Below are positions 44,009 through 51,998 of a stretch of 64,000 bases of DNA, in pieces. The stretch comes from Pseudonocardia sp. TRM90224 (GTDB lineage Bacteria; Actinomycetota; Actinomycetes; Mycobacteriales; Pseudonocardiaceae), in assembly GCF_021245725.1 (NCBI RefSeq), contig NZ_JAJGSX010000030.1, positions 54,891 to 118,890 on the forward strand, written 5' to 3'. The position numbers and the translations under genes were made by a program. Positions within the stretch are counted from its first letter, which is position 1. Each line of letters opens with the position of its first letter. A model generated the notes under the pieces. The model searched no databases and was not told the origin of the DNA. It was given only the letters and a program-made list of their open reading frames with translations.

Positions 44009-44605
44009 ATGGCAGCCAACCCGGGACGTCGAGTCCTCATCGCCGATACGGCGCTCGAGGTGCTCGCGTTGTCCGGGGCCGGCGGGCTCACCCACCGGGT
44101 CGTCGACACGGCCGCGGGCCTGCCCGCCGGCACGACGTCGAACTTCTACCGCACCCGGCTGGCCCTGCTGGAGGCAGCGACGCTACGGATGGCGGAGCTG
44201 CATTGGGAGCACGTCGCCCTGGTGCAGGAGGCGCTGAAGGAGTCGCCGTCGCCCCCGGCGGGCCGGGCGGGCGTGGCCGCGATGCTCGCCCAGCTGCTCG
44301 TCTCTACCGACCCGCGGGCCCGCGCCCGCAACCTCGCCCGCATCGAGCTGTTCCTCGAGGGCAAGCGGTGGCCGCAGCTGCGGCAGAGCCTGGAAGACAT
44401 CTACGCGGCGGCGATGCGGACCGCGCAGGTGGTGCTCGACGGCGCCGGCGTGCCGGCGACCCCGGAGCAGGTGCACCTGCTGTCGCGGCTGCTGCGCGGC
44501 CTCCTCTTCGACCAGCTCACCGTGCCGGGCGACGCGCTGGACGAGGCGGCGGCGAGGGAGCTGATCGGCTCGCTGCTGACGATGGTGCTGGGCGAGCCCG
44601 AGTGA
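44009..44605 (+). CDS. TetR-family transcriptional regulator
   Basis: 198 residues from ATG 44009. The N-terminal helix-turn-helix is RRVLIADTALEVLALSGAGG followed by THRVVDTAAGLPAGTTSNFY, with a helical ligand/dimerisation domain after it. Likely regulates its own operon with the preceding membrane-protein gene. Confidence 0.9.
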   Translation: MAANPGRRVLIADTALEVLALSGAGGLTHRVVDTAAGLPAGTTSNFYRTRLALLEAATLRMAELHWEHVALVQEALKESPSPPAGRAGVAAMLAQLLVSTDPRARARNLARIELFLEGKRWPQLRQSLEDIYAAAMRTAQVVLDGAGVPATPEQVHLLSRLLRGLLFDQLTVPGDALDEAAARELIGSLLTMVLGEPE

Positions 44606-44617
44606 CTGGGTGACCGG

Positions 44618-44784
44618 CTAGTGCCCCGTCACGGAAGGTTGGCGCGGGAATCGGGTGATCCAGTCGTCTGCTGGCAAGGCGCCGCCCGCAGCTCAGACCG
44701 GGCGTCTTTGCAAGGGCGGCAACGCCGCCAGCGGGCGACTGGGCGCCCGAGTTCCGTGGTGAACCTTTCGTGACGGGGCACTAG
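44618..44784. mobile_element. MITE, 167 bp with 23-bp terminal inverted repeats
   Basis: Left end CTAGTGCCCCGTCACGGAAG (44618 onward) and right end (44762-44784) are reverse complements at 22 of 23 positions. The element is bounded by CTAG on both sides, consistent with TA-targeting (IS630/Tc1-like) insertion (inference). The interior contains GC-rich subrepeats and no coding frame. It sits precisely between the TetR gene and the convergent methyltransferase gene, ending at the last base before the stop codon of the latter. Confidence 0.85.
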
Positions 44785-45543
44785 CTACCCGACCTTCCGG
44801 GCCGTGACGAGCGCGAACGTGAGCAGCTCCCCGGCGTCGGCGCGCAGCATCGTCACGCTCAGGCCGTCGGACTCACCGCGGAGTGCGTCGCCGACCTCGG
44901 CCCAGGTCAACCAGTCCTGCCAGCCGGACTCCTGCATGCGCGCGGCCGTCACGGTGACCAGCTCGGTCGTCTCCCAGTGGAAGCGCCACCAGTCGGCCGG
45001 GTGCCACGACAGCGCCTCCCACCGGACGCACTCGCGGATGTGCGCGGGGATCCCGCCCAGCTCACGCGGGTCCCGTCGCAAGGCGGGCGTCGCGATCGCG
45101 AGCTGCCCCTCCGGACGGAGGAACCGCACGAGGTAGGGCAGGTAGGTGTCGGCCGTGCCGAAGTACTCGAAGGCGTCGATGCAGACGATCACGTCGAAGA
45201 ACCCGGTGGCGAACGGCAGCGCGTGCGCCTCCGCCTTGATCGGCGTGACGGACGAGGTCACGTCGAACCGCTCCAGCGTCGGCAGCACGTCCTCCGGCGA
45301 CACCCACAGGTCGGCGGCCCACACCTGCACGCCGAACTCACGCGCCAGGAACACCGAGGTCGCGCCCTTGCCGGAGCCGAGGTCGAGCACCCGCATCCCC
45401 GGGCGCAGGTCGAGGTCCTTCGCGAGGTCCTCCAGCAGCCACAACGGGTTCGGCCCCATGTCGGAGGCGGTCAGCCACTCCGGGTCGTAGGTGGACGACC
45501 GCGGGTACTCGGGACGGGCGAGCCGCGCCAATGCCGGATGCAT
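44785..45543 (-). CDS. SAM-dependent methyltransferase
   Basis: 252 residues from ATG 45543; further in-frame codons upstream lack a start context. SAM motif I is RVLDLGSGKGATSVFLARE, motif II VWAADLWVSPED, and post-motif VIVCIDAFEYFGTADTYL. The fold and the Trp-rich C-terminal half (SWHPADWWRFHWETTELV) resemble small-molecule or cyclopropane-synthase-like methyltransferases. Its TAG stop abuts the MITE. Substrate unknown. Confidence 0.87.
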   Translation of the reverse strand: MHPALARLARPEYPRSSTYDPEWLTASDMGPNPLWLLEDLAKDLDLRPGMRVLDLGSGKGATSVFLAREFGVQVWAADLWVSPEDVLPTLERFDVTSSVTPIKAEAHALPFATGFFDVIVCIDAFEYFGTADTYLPYLVRFLRPEGQLAIATPALRRDPRELGGIPAHIRECVRWEALSWHPADWWRFHWETTELVTVTAARMQESGWQDWLTWAEVGDALRGESDGLSVTMLRADAGELLTFALVTARKVG

Positions 45544-45614
45544 GAGCCACACCCCACAAGATCGAGCAACGGACGGCAACCAGGATTCGCAAGACGCGTG
45601 CGTCCCGCACACGG

Positions 45615-45669
45615 TGCCTGGAAAGCCACTTTCCCAGCACGAGGCGCCGGGAAAGTGGCTTTCCAGGCA
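45615..45669. repeat. Family-A inverted repeat, variant copy A4
   Basis: 55 bp with perfect 21-bp arms at 45615-45635 and 45649-45669. The core GGAAAGCCACTTTCC is shared with A1-A3, but the outer arm is TGCCTGG instead of GAGGGCAGG, changed on both arms so that base pairing is kept. Confidence 0.85.
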
Positions 45670-45709
45670 ACCCCCGGGGTGGGTGTCCCCCGGGTTGGGT
45701 GCCTTCGCG

Positions 45710-46507
45710 CTACTCGTCGTCCAGCATCCGGCGGCGGAGCTTCGCGAGCGTCGAGGCGAGCAGGCGCGAGACGTGCATCTGGGAGATGCCGACCTGGTCG
45801 GCGATCTGGGTCTGGGTGAGGTTGCCGAAGAACCGCAGCAGCAGGATCCGCCGTTCCCGCGGCGGCAGCTCGTCGAGCAGCGGGCCGAGCGTGTGCCGGT
45901 ACTCGACCTTGTCCAGCTCGTCGTCGGCCTGCCCGAGGCTGTCGGCGAGCGGGGTGTCGGCGCCGGAGACGATCTCGTCGAGCGAGGTGTTGCGGTAGGC
46001 GTTCTGGGCGTCGAGCCCGTCGACGACCTCCTCGGTCGTGAGTCCCATGCGCACGGCGATCTCGCTGGGCCGCGGCGCCCTGCCGAGCTCCTGCGCGAGT
46101 GGTCCGACGGTCGCCGCGATGGCCGCCTGCAGGTCCTTGAGCCGCCGCGGCACCCGCATCGACCAGGTGCGGTCGCGGAAGTGGCGGCGGATCTCCCCGG
46201 TGATCGTCGGTACCGCGAAGGAGAGGAAGTCGGAGCCGCGGCCGGGCTCGAACCGGTCGACGGCGCCGAGCAGGCCCAGCGTCCCGGCCTGTTCGAGGTC
46301 GTCGGACGGCTCGCCGCGGCCCGCGTACCGGCGGGCGATGTGGTGCACGATCGGCAGGTAGCCGGTGATCAGCTTCGTGCGCAGGACCGCGCGGCGGGGG
46401 CTGTCGGGAGGGAGCGCCGCCAGCTCGGTGAGGAGCGGGGCGAGGTGGTCGTAGCGGGATCCGCCGCCGGGGTCGTCCCCATTCAGGGTATCCGGCACGG
46501 TCTGCAC
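45710..46507 (-). CDS. RNA polymerase sigma factor of the B/F/G group
   Basis: 265 residues. Region 2 (YLPIVHHIARRYAGRGEPSD, DLEQAGTLGLLGAVDRFEPG, SFAVPTITGEIRRHFRDRTW), region 3 (LAQELGRAPRPSEIAVRMGL) and region 4 (RILLLRFFGNLTQTQIADQV, HVSRLLASTLAKL) are all intact. This group directs stress and developmental transcription and is usually controlled by an anti-sigma factor of the RsbW type; no such gene lies beside it. Divergent from the HelD-like helicase gene. Confidence 0.93.
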   Translation of the reverse strand: MQTVPDTLNGDDPGGGSRYDHLAPLLTELAALPPDSPRRAVLRTKLITGYLPIVHHIARRYAGRGEPSDDLEQAGTLGLLGAVDRFEPGRGSDFLSFAVPTITGEIRRHFRDRTWSMRVPRRLKDLQAAIAATVGPLAQELGRAPRPSEIAVRMGLTTEEVVDGLDAQNAYRNTSLDEIVSGADTPLADSLGQADDELDKVEYRHTLGPLLDELPPRERRILLLRFFGNLTQTQIADQVGISQMHVSRLLASTLAKLRRRMLDDE

Positions 46508-46605
46508 TCAGATCCCCTACCCGCTACCGCGCGAAGGGAAACACTCCCGCTGGTACGTTCATGAGTCGTTTCTCCGCAACCCGTACGCGTGAAGGTGATC
46601 TACCG

Positions 46606-48927
46606 GTGTCGAACAGCACGTCCTCAGTGCGTACCGAAGAGGCCGAGGATGGAATCGACCACGAGCGCCGCTACGTCGGCATGCTCTACGGTCGCCTCGA
46701 TGCCCGCCGTGCCGAGACCGCCCGCAGGCTGCACGGGGTGCTGCACGACGAGACCGTCGGGACCCCGCAGGCGCTCACCGAGCGTGAGGTGGCCGCGGCG
46801 ATGTACTCCGATCGGCTCGCGACGCTTCGCGCCGCCGAGAACGGGCTGGCGTTCGGCCGGCTCGACACCGACGACGGTGAGCGCCGCTACATCGGCCGGC
46901 TCGGGCTGCTCGACGAGGACAACGACTACGAGCCGCTGCTGATGGACTGGCGCGCGCCCGCCGCGCAGCCGTTCTACACCGCCACCGCCGCTTCCCCCGA
47001 GGGCATCCGCCGCCGCCGGCACCTGCGCACGAAGCGGCGTGAGGTCGTCGCGATCGACGACGAGGTGCTCGACATCGCCGCCGCCGGTGCCACCGAGCAG
47101 GCCAGCGGCCTGACCAGCGAGGCGGCCCTGCTCGCCGCGGTCGGCGCGAGCCGCACCGGCCGCATGGCCGACATCGTCGCGACCATCCAGGGCGAGCAGG
47201 ACCGGATCATCCGCTCGAAGCCGTCCGGTGTGCTGGTGGTGCAGGGCGGGCCGGGCACCGGCAAGACGGCCGTCGCGCTGCACCGGGCCGCGTACCTGCT
47301 CTACACCCACCGCGACCGGCTCGCCCGCCGCGGTGTGCTGGTGATCGGCCCGAACCCGACGTTCCTGCGCTACATCGGGCAGGTCCTGCCGTCGCTGGGC
47401 GAGACGAGCGTCGTGCTGGGCACCGTCGGGCAACTGCACCCGAACCTGGACGCGCGGCGGGTCGAGCCCGTCGCCGTCGCGGAGGTCAAGGGCCGCGCCG
47501 ACATGTCGTCGGTGATCGCCGCCGCGGTGCGCGACCGGCAGCAGGTGCCGCGCCGCCCGATCCGGCTGGTCGTGGAGCAGCAGGAGGTGCGGCTCGACCG
47601 CGACCTCGTCAACTCCGCGCGCACGCGGGCCCGCCGCTCGCGCAAGCCGCACAACCAGGCCAAGCGGATCTTCCAGAAGGAGGCCGTACGGCTGCTCGCC
47701 GACCAGGTCGCCCGCGGGCTCGGCGGGCGCGGCCTGCTCGACGCCGGCGACCTCGGCGACATCCGCGAGGAGCTCACCGAGAGCCGCGAGCTCACCCGGG
47801 AGCTCGACCTGCTGTGGCCGACGCTCTCGGCCGAGCAGCTGCTGTCGGACCTGTTCTCCGACGCGAGTCGGCTCAACTCCGTCGCCCGACGGCTGCCGGC
47901 CGGCGACCGCGAGCTGCTGCGCCGTCCCGCTTTCGTCGCGGGTTCGGACGCGGGGGAGTACTGGTCGCCCGCCGACGTCCCGCTGCTGGACGAAGCGGCC
48001 GAGCTGCTCGGCGACGACGGCTCCGAGCAGGCCGCGCGCGAGGCCGCGGCGCTGCGCGAGGAGGTCAGCTACGCGCAGGGCGTGCTGGACGTGCTCGACC
48101 TCGAAGAGGATCTCGACCCCGAGCTGCTGCGCGCCGGCGACGTCGTCGACGCCGACCGGCTCGCGGAGCGGCAGGCTGTGCGCCGCTACGAGTCGACGGC
48201 CGACCGGGCCGCCGCCGACCGCGAGTGGACCTACGGGCACGTGATCGTCGACGAGGCGCAGGAGCTCTCGCCGATGGCGTGGCGGCTGGTGATGCGCCGC
48301 TGCCCCAGCCGGTCGATGACGGTCGTCGGCGACATCGCGCAGACCGGCGACCTGGCCGGGGCGTCGTCGTGGAACGACGTGCTCGGCCCGTACGTGGCGA
48401 ACCGGTGGCGGCTCGAACAGCTGACCGTCAACTACCGCACGCCGTCCGAGATCGCCGACATCGCCGACGACGTGCTCGCGGTGATCGAGCCGGGGCTCAC
48501 CGCGCCGCGTTCGGTCCGCGGCACCGGCGTGCCGCCGCGGGCGGTCGGCGTGGCCGCCGGTGAGCTGGACGACGCCGTCGCGAAGGTCGTCGCGGAGGAG
48601 GCGGGCGCGGTCGGCGACGGCCGCACGGTCGTCCTCGCGCCGTCGGCCCGGATCGCCGAGCTGCGGGAACGTCTGGTCACCGAGCGGGTGGTGGACGGCG
48701 GGCCGGCGCCGGACGTCGACCTGGAAGCACCCGTCGTGGTGCTGCCGATCACGGCCGCGAAGGGCCTCGAGTTCGACGCCGTCGTGCTCGTCGAACCCGC
48801 GGAGGTGCTCGCCGAGAGCCCGCGCGGCGCCAACGACCTGTACGTCGCGCTCACGCGCGCCACCCAACGCCTCGCGGTGGTGCACGCCAAGCCGCTGCCG
48901 GCGATGCTGCACCGGCTGGGCGGGTAG
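46606..48927 (+). CDS. HelD/HelR-like superfamily-1 ATPase (RNA polymerase recycling motor)
   Basis: 773 residues from GTG 46606, preferred because GAAGGTG lies 8 bp upstream; an ATG 45 bp earlier has no site. Class II HelD landmarks include HERRYVGMLYGRLDARR, ENGLAFGRLDTDDGERRYIG and LLDEDNDYEPLLMDWRAPAA. Helicase motifs: Walker A GGPGTGKTAVAL, motif II VIVDEAQELSPMAW, motif III VVGDIAQTGD, and the C-terminal LYVALTRATQRLAVV. Actinobacterial homologues dissociate stalled RNA polymerase and can protect against rifamycins. The rifampicin-associated element known from Streptomyces helR promoters was not seen upstream. Confidence 0.92.
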   Translation: MSNSTSSVRTEEAEDGIDHERRYVGMLYGRLDARRAETARRLHGVLHDETVGTPQALTEREVAAAMYSDRLATLRAAENGLAFGRLDTDDGERRYIGRLGLLDEDNDYEPLLMDWRAPAAQPFYTATAASPEGIRRRRHLRTKRREVVAIDDEVLDIAAAGATEQASGLTSEAALLAAVGASRTGRMADIVATIQGEQDRIIRSKPSGVLVVQGGPGTGKTAVALHRAAYLLYTHRDRLARRGVLVIGPNPTFLRYIGQVLPSLGETSVVLGTVGQLHPNLDARRVEPVAVAEVKGRADMSSVIAAAVRDRQQVPRRPIRLVVEQQEVRLDRDLVNSARTRARRSRKPHNQAKRIFQKEAVRLLADQVARGLGGRGLLDAGDLGDIREELTESRELTRELDLLWPTLSAEQLLSDLFSDASRLNSVARRLPAGDRELLRRPAFVAGSDAGEYWSPADVPLLDEAAELLGDDGSEQAAREAAALREEVSYAQGVLDVLDLEEDLDPELLRAGDVVDADRLAERQAVRRYESTADRAAADREWTYGHVIVDEAQELSPMAWRLVMRRCPSRSMTVVGDIAQTGDLAGASSWNDVLGPYVANRWRLEQLTVNYRTPSEIADIADDVLAVIEPGLTAPRSVRGTGVPPRAVGVAAGELDDAVAKVVAEEAGAVGDGRTVVLAPSARIAELRERLVTERVVDGGPAPDVDLEAPVVVLPITAAKGLEFDAVVLVEPAEVLAESPRGANDLYVALTRATQRLAVVHAKPLPAMLHRLGG

Positions 48928-48940
48928 CTGGCTGCTGGGT

Positions 48941-48999
48941 GAGGGCAGGAAAGCCACTTTCCTGCCCTCACAGGGCCTGAGAGTGGCTTTCCTGCCCCC
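48941..48999. repeat. Family-A inverted repeat, copy A3
   Basis: 59 bp with arms 48941-48961 and 48979-48999, differing from A1/A2 at two right-arm positions (GAGAGTGGCT; final CCC). It lies between convergent genes. Confidence 0.88.
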
Positions 49000-49030
49000 G
49001 GGAACGCGCCCCGGTAAGCGGTCGGAGCGG

Positions 49031-49798
49031 TCAGAGCGGCGTGGTGTACGCCCCCGAGATCCCGCCATCCACGAGGAACGTCGACGCCGTGATGAAGCTG
49101 GCGTCGTCGCTGCCCAGGAACGCGACGGCCGCCGCGATCTCCTCCGGCTTCGCGAACCGGCCCATCGGGATGTGCACCATGCGGCGCTGCGCCCGCTCGG
49201 CGTCGGCCGCGAAGAGCTCCTGCAACAGCGGGGTGTCCACGGGGCCGGGGCAGAGCGCGTTGACCCGGATGCCCTCGCGGGCGAACTGGACGCCCAGCTC
49301 GCGCGACATCGCCAGCACCCCGCCCTTGGAGGCGGTGTAGGAGATCTGCGAGGTCGCGGCGCCCATCACGGCCACGAACGACGCGGTATTGATGATCGAG
49401 CCCTTGCCCTGGCGCTGCATGTGCCGGATCGCCGAGCGGCAGCAGTAGTACACCGAGGTCAGGTTGACCTCCTGCACGCGACGCCACACGTCGATGCCGG
49501 TGTCGAGGATCGAGTCGTCCTCCGGCGGGGAGATGCCGGCGTTGTTGAACGCGACGTCGACGGAGCCGTACTCGTTCGCGGCCGCGTCGAACAGCGCGTC
49601 GACCTCCAACTCCGACGTGACGTCGGTACGCACGAACAGCCCGTCGACCTCCTTGGCCGCCGCCGTGCCCGCGTCGGGGTCGATGTCGGCGATCACCACC
49701 TTCGCGCCCTCGGACGCGAGCCGGCGCGCCGCGGCGAGCCCGATCCCGCTGCCGCCGCCGGTGATCACGGCCGTCCGGCCGTCGTACCGCTGGGTCAC
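49031..49798 (-). CDS. Short-chain dehydrogenase/reductase
   Basis: 255 residues; GTG 49798 overlaps the stop of the GATase gene. NAD(P) site TGGGSGIG, VAFNNAGIS, catalytic Ser in INTASFVAVMG and YTASKGGVLAMS, classical SDR. The last gene of the kinase-permease-ligase-hydrolase-SDR operon, presumably oxidising an alcohol or aldehyde intermediate of the amine pathway. Confidence 0.92.
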   Translation of the reverse strand: MTQRYDGRTAVITGGGSGIGLAAARRLASEGAKVVIADIDPDAGTAAAKEVDGLFVRTDVTSELEVDALFDAAANEYGSVDVAFNNAGISPPEDDSILDTGIDVWRRVQEVNLTSVYYCCRSAIRHMQRQGKGSIINTASFVAVMGAATSQISYTASKGGVLAMSRELGVQFAREGIRVNALCPGPVDTPLLQELFAADAERAQRRMVHIPMGRFAKPEEIAAAVAFLGSDDASFITASTFLVDGGISGAYTTPL

Positions 49799-50538
49799 GC
49801 CTTCTCCTGTCGTTCTCGTGCGGCCGTCACCAGGGCGGTGAACAGCCGCGGATCGTCCTGCTCGGGGTGCCACTGCACGCCGAGCGCCCACTGGCCCGCG
49901 GCGGTGAGCTGCACCGCCTCGAACGTGCCGTCGTCGGCCCAGCCGGTGACGGCCAGCCCGTCGCCGAGCCGGTCGATGGACTGGTGGTGGTGGCATTGTG
50001 CGACGACGCTCGCCCCGAGCACGTCACCGATCGTGGTGGCGGTGTCCAGCGTCACCTTCGTCGTGCCGAAGACGCCCGGCTCCGGGTTGTGGCCGGTGTG
50101 CCCGACGACGTCCGGGACGTGCTGCACGAGCGTGCCGCCGAGCGCCACGTTGAGCAGCTGCGCGCCCCTGCAGACCGCGAGCACCGGGATGCCCAGCTCC
50201 AGCGCGCGCTGCAGCACCGCGGTCTCGGCGGCGTCACGCAGCTGGCGCGGTGCGCCGGTGAGCGGGTGCGGCTCGGCGCCGTACCGGGCCGGCTCGACGT
50301 CCGGGCCGCCGGCGAGCACCACCGCGTCGAGCCGGTCGACCGCGTCGGCCGACTCCAGCCGCGGCGGGAGCAGCACCGGCACCCCGCCGCCGTCGATGAC
50401 CATGTCCGGGTACGTCGTGGGCAGGAGCACCGCCTCGTGCTCCCACACCCCGTAGCGGGTGCGTTCGCCGTAGGCGGTGACCCCGACCAGGGGCCGGTTC
50501 CGTTCAGAGCCTGTCGAATCAGAGGCGTTCGAAGCCAC
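49795..50538 (-). CDS. Class I glutamine amidotransferase-like gamma-glutamyl hydrolase (PuuD-like)
   Basis: 247 residues from GTG 50538. The catalytic triad is visible as VLAVCRGAQLLNVALGG (Cys) and GVQWHPEQD (His, Glu). PuuD releases GABA from gamma-glutamyl-GABA in the gamma-glutamylated putrescine route, and related actinobacterial enzymes act in polyamine or ethanolamine pathways. Its 5' end overlaps the ligase gene by 20 bp and its stop overlaps the SDR start. Confidence 0.9.
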   Translation of the reverse strand: MASNASDSTGSERNRPLVGVTAYGERTRYGVWEHEAVLLPTTYPDMVIDGGGVPVLLPPRLESADAVDRLDAVVLAGGPDVEPARYGAEPHPLTGAPRQLRDAAETAVLQRALELGIPVLAVCRGAQLLNVALGGTLVQHVPDVVGHTGHNPEPGVFGTTKVTLDTATTIGDVLGASVVAQCHHHQSIDRLGDGLAVTGWADDGTFEAVQLTAAGQWALGVQWHPEQDDPRLFTALVTAARERQEKA

Positions 50539-51883
50539 GCCGCCGCTCCCAGTCCGTGACGGTCGACTCGAACGCGGCCAGCTCGATCCGGGCCGCGTTC
50601 GCGTAGTGCTCGACGACGTCCTTCCCGAACGCGTTCTCCGCCACCGTCGACGTGGTGAACAGCTCCGCCGCCTCGCGCAGCGTCGAGGGCACCCTCGGTG
50701 CGTCCGAGCCGTAGGCGTTGCCGACGAACTGCGGCTGCAGCGGCAGCTCGTTCTCGATGCCGTGCAGGCCCGCGGCGATCAGCGCGGCCACCCCGAGGTA
50801 CGGGTTCATGTCCCCGCCGGGCACGCGGTTCTCCACCCGCAGCGACGGGCCGTGCCCGACGACCCGCAGCGAGCACGTCCGGTTGTCCAGCCCCCACGCC
50901 ACCGCCGTCGGCGCGAAGCTGCCCTCGGCGTAGCGCTTGTAGGAGTTGATGTTCGGCGCGAAGAAGTACGTCAGCTCGCGCAGACATGCCTGCTGCCCGG
51001 CGACGAAATGCTCGAACAATGGCGAAAAGCCGTGCTCGCCGTCACCCGCGAACACCGCGCCCTTCTCGGGGGAGCGCAGCGAGATGTGGATGTGGCAGGA
51101 GTTGCCCTCCCGCTCGTCGTACTTCGCCATGAACGTGAGCGCCGTGCCCGCCTGGTCGGCGATCTCCTTGGCGCCCGTCTTGTAGATCGTGTGGTTGTCG
51201 CAGGTCGTGAGCGCGTCCGAGTAGCGGAACGCGATCTCGTGCTGCCCGTAGTTGCACTCGCCCTTCGCCGACTCCACGACCATGCCGGCCCCGGTCATGC
51301 CGTTGCGGATGCGTCGCAGCAGCGGCTCGACGCGGGCGGTGCCCATCATCGAGTAGTCGACGTTGTACAGGTTCGCCGGCCGCAGCCCGTGGTAGTTCTG
51401 CTGCCACGCCGCGTCGAACGAGTCGTTGAACAGCATGAACTCGAGCTCCGTGCCGACATCGGCGACGAGCCCCAGCTTCGCGAGCCGCTCCAGCTGCCCG
51501 CGCAGCACCTGCCGCGGCGACGGCGGCACCGGCGAACCGTCGGCCCACTCGATGTCGCACAGCACCAGCGCGGTCGCCTCGTGCCACGGGATCATCCGCA
51601 GCGTCGACATGTCCGGCTTCAGCACGAAGTCGCCGTAGCCGCGTTCCCAGCTCGACATCGCGTACCCGTCGACGGTGTTCATGTCGACGTCGACGGCGAG
51701 CAGGTAGTTGCAGGCCTCCGCCGCGTGCGGGACGACCTCGTTCAGGAAGTACCGGGCGTCGCAGCGCTTGCCCTGCAACCGGCCCTGCATGTCGGTGAAC
51801 GCCAGCAGCACCGTGTCGACGCTCCCGTCGTCCACGTGCACGCGCAGCTGTTCGAGTTCGAGCATCCCGCGCTGCGCCTTCAT
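50519..51883 (-). CDS. Glutamine-synthetase-like gamma-glutamyl amine ligase (PuuA / GlnA3 / GlnA4 type)
   Basis: 454 residues; ATG 51883 chosen because GGAGG lies 6 bp upstream (an ATG at 51895 would add four residues). GS-family motifs: FTDMQGRLQGKRCDARYFL, VGTELEFML, ESAKGECNYGQHEIAFRYSD, CHIHISL, NPYLGVAALIAAGL and SLRVENRVPGGD. Context with PuuD-like hydrolase, amine permeases and a choline/ethanolamine-kinase-like protein points to gamma-glutamylation of an amine (putrescine, spermine or ethanolamine) rather than to ammonia assimilation. Which amine is not decided by sequence alone. Confidence 0.88.
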   Translation of the reverse strand: MKAQRGMLELEQLRVHVDDGSVDTVLLAFTDMQGRLQGKRCDARYFLNEVVPHAAEACNYLLAVDVDMNTVDGYAMSSWERGYGDFVLKPDMSTLRMIPWHEATALVLCDIEWADGSPVPPSPRQVLRGQLERLAKLGLVADVGTELEFMLFNDSFDAAWQQNYHGLRPANLYNVDYSMMGTARVEPLLRRIRNGMTGAGMVVESAKGECNYGQHEIAFRYSDALTTCDNHTIYKTGAKEIADQAGTALTFMAKYDEREGNSCHIHISLRSPEKGAVFAGDGEHGFSPLFEHFVAGQQACLRELTYFFAPNINSYKRYAEGSFAPTAVAWGLDNRTCSLRVVGHGPSLRVENRVPGGDMNPYLGVAALIAAGLHGIENELPLQPQFVGNAYGSDAPRVPSTLREAAELFTTSTVAENAFGKDVVEHYANAARIELAAFESTVTDWERRRGFERL

Positions 51884-51998
51884 ACGATCCTCCATCGCTC
51901 CGGTTCTGACCCTGATCCTCGCGCGCCGAAGCGGACGCCGTGGAACCGGCGTCCGCTTCGGGGACGTGCGTCGTGCTGCAGAACTGCTACCCGGGCTG

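Noticed and set aside
44618..44784. tRNA or small RNA gene within the MITE
   Set aside because: No tRNA cloverleaf or promoter; terminal repeats explain the structure.
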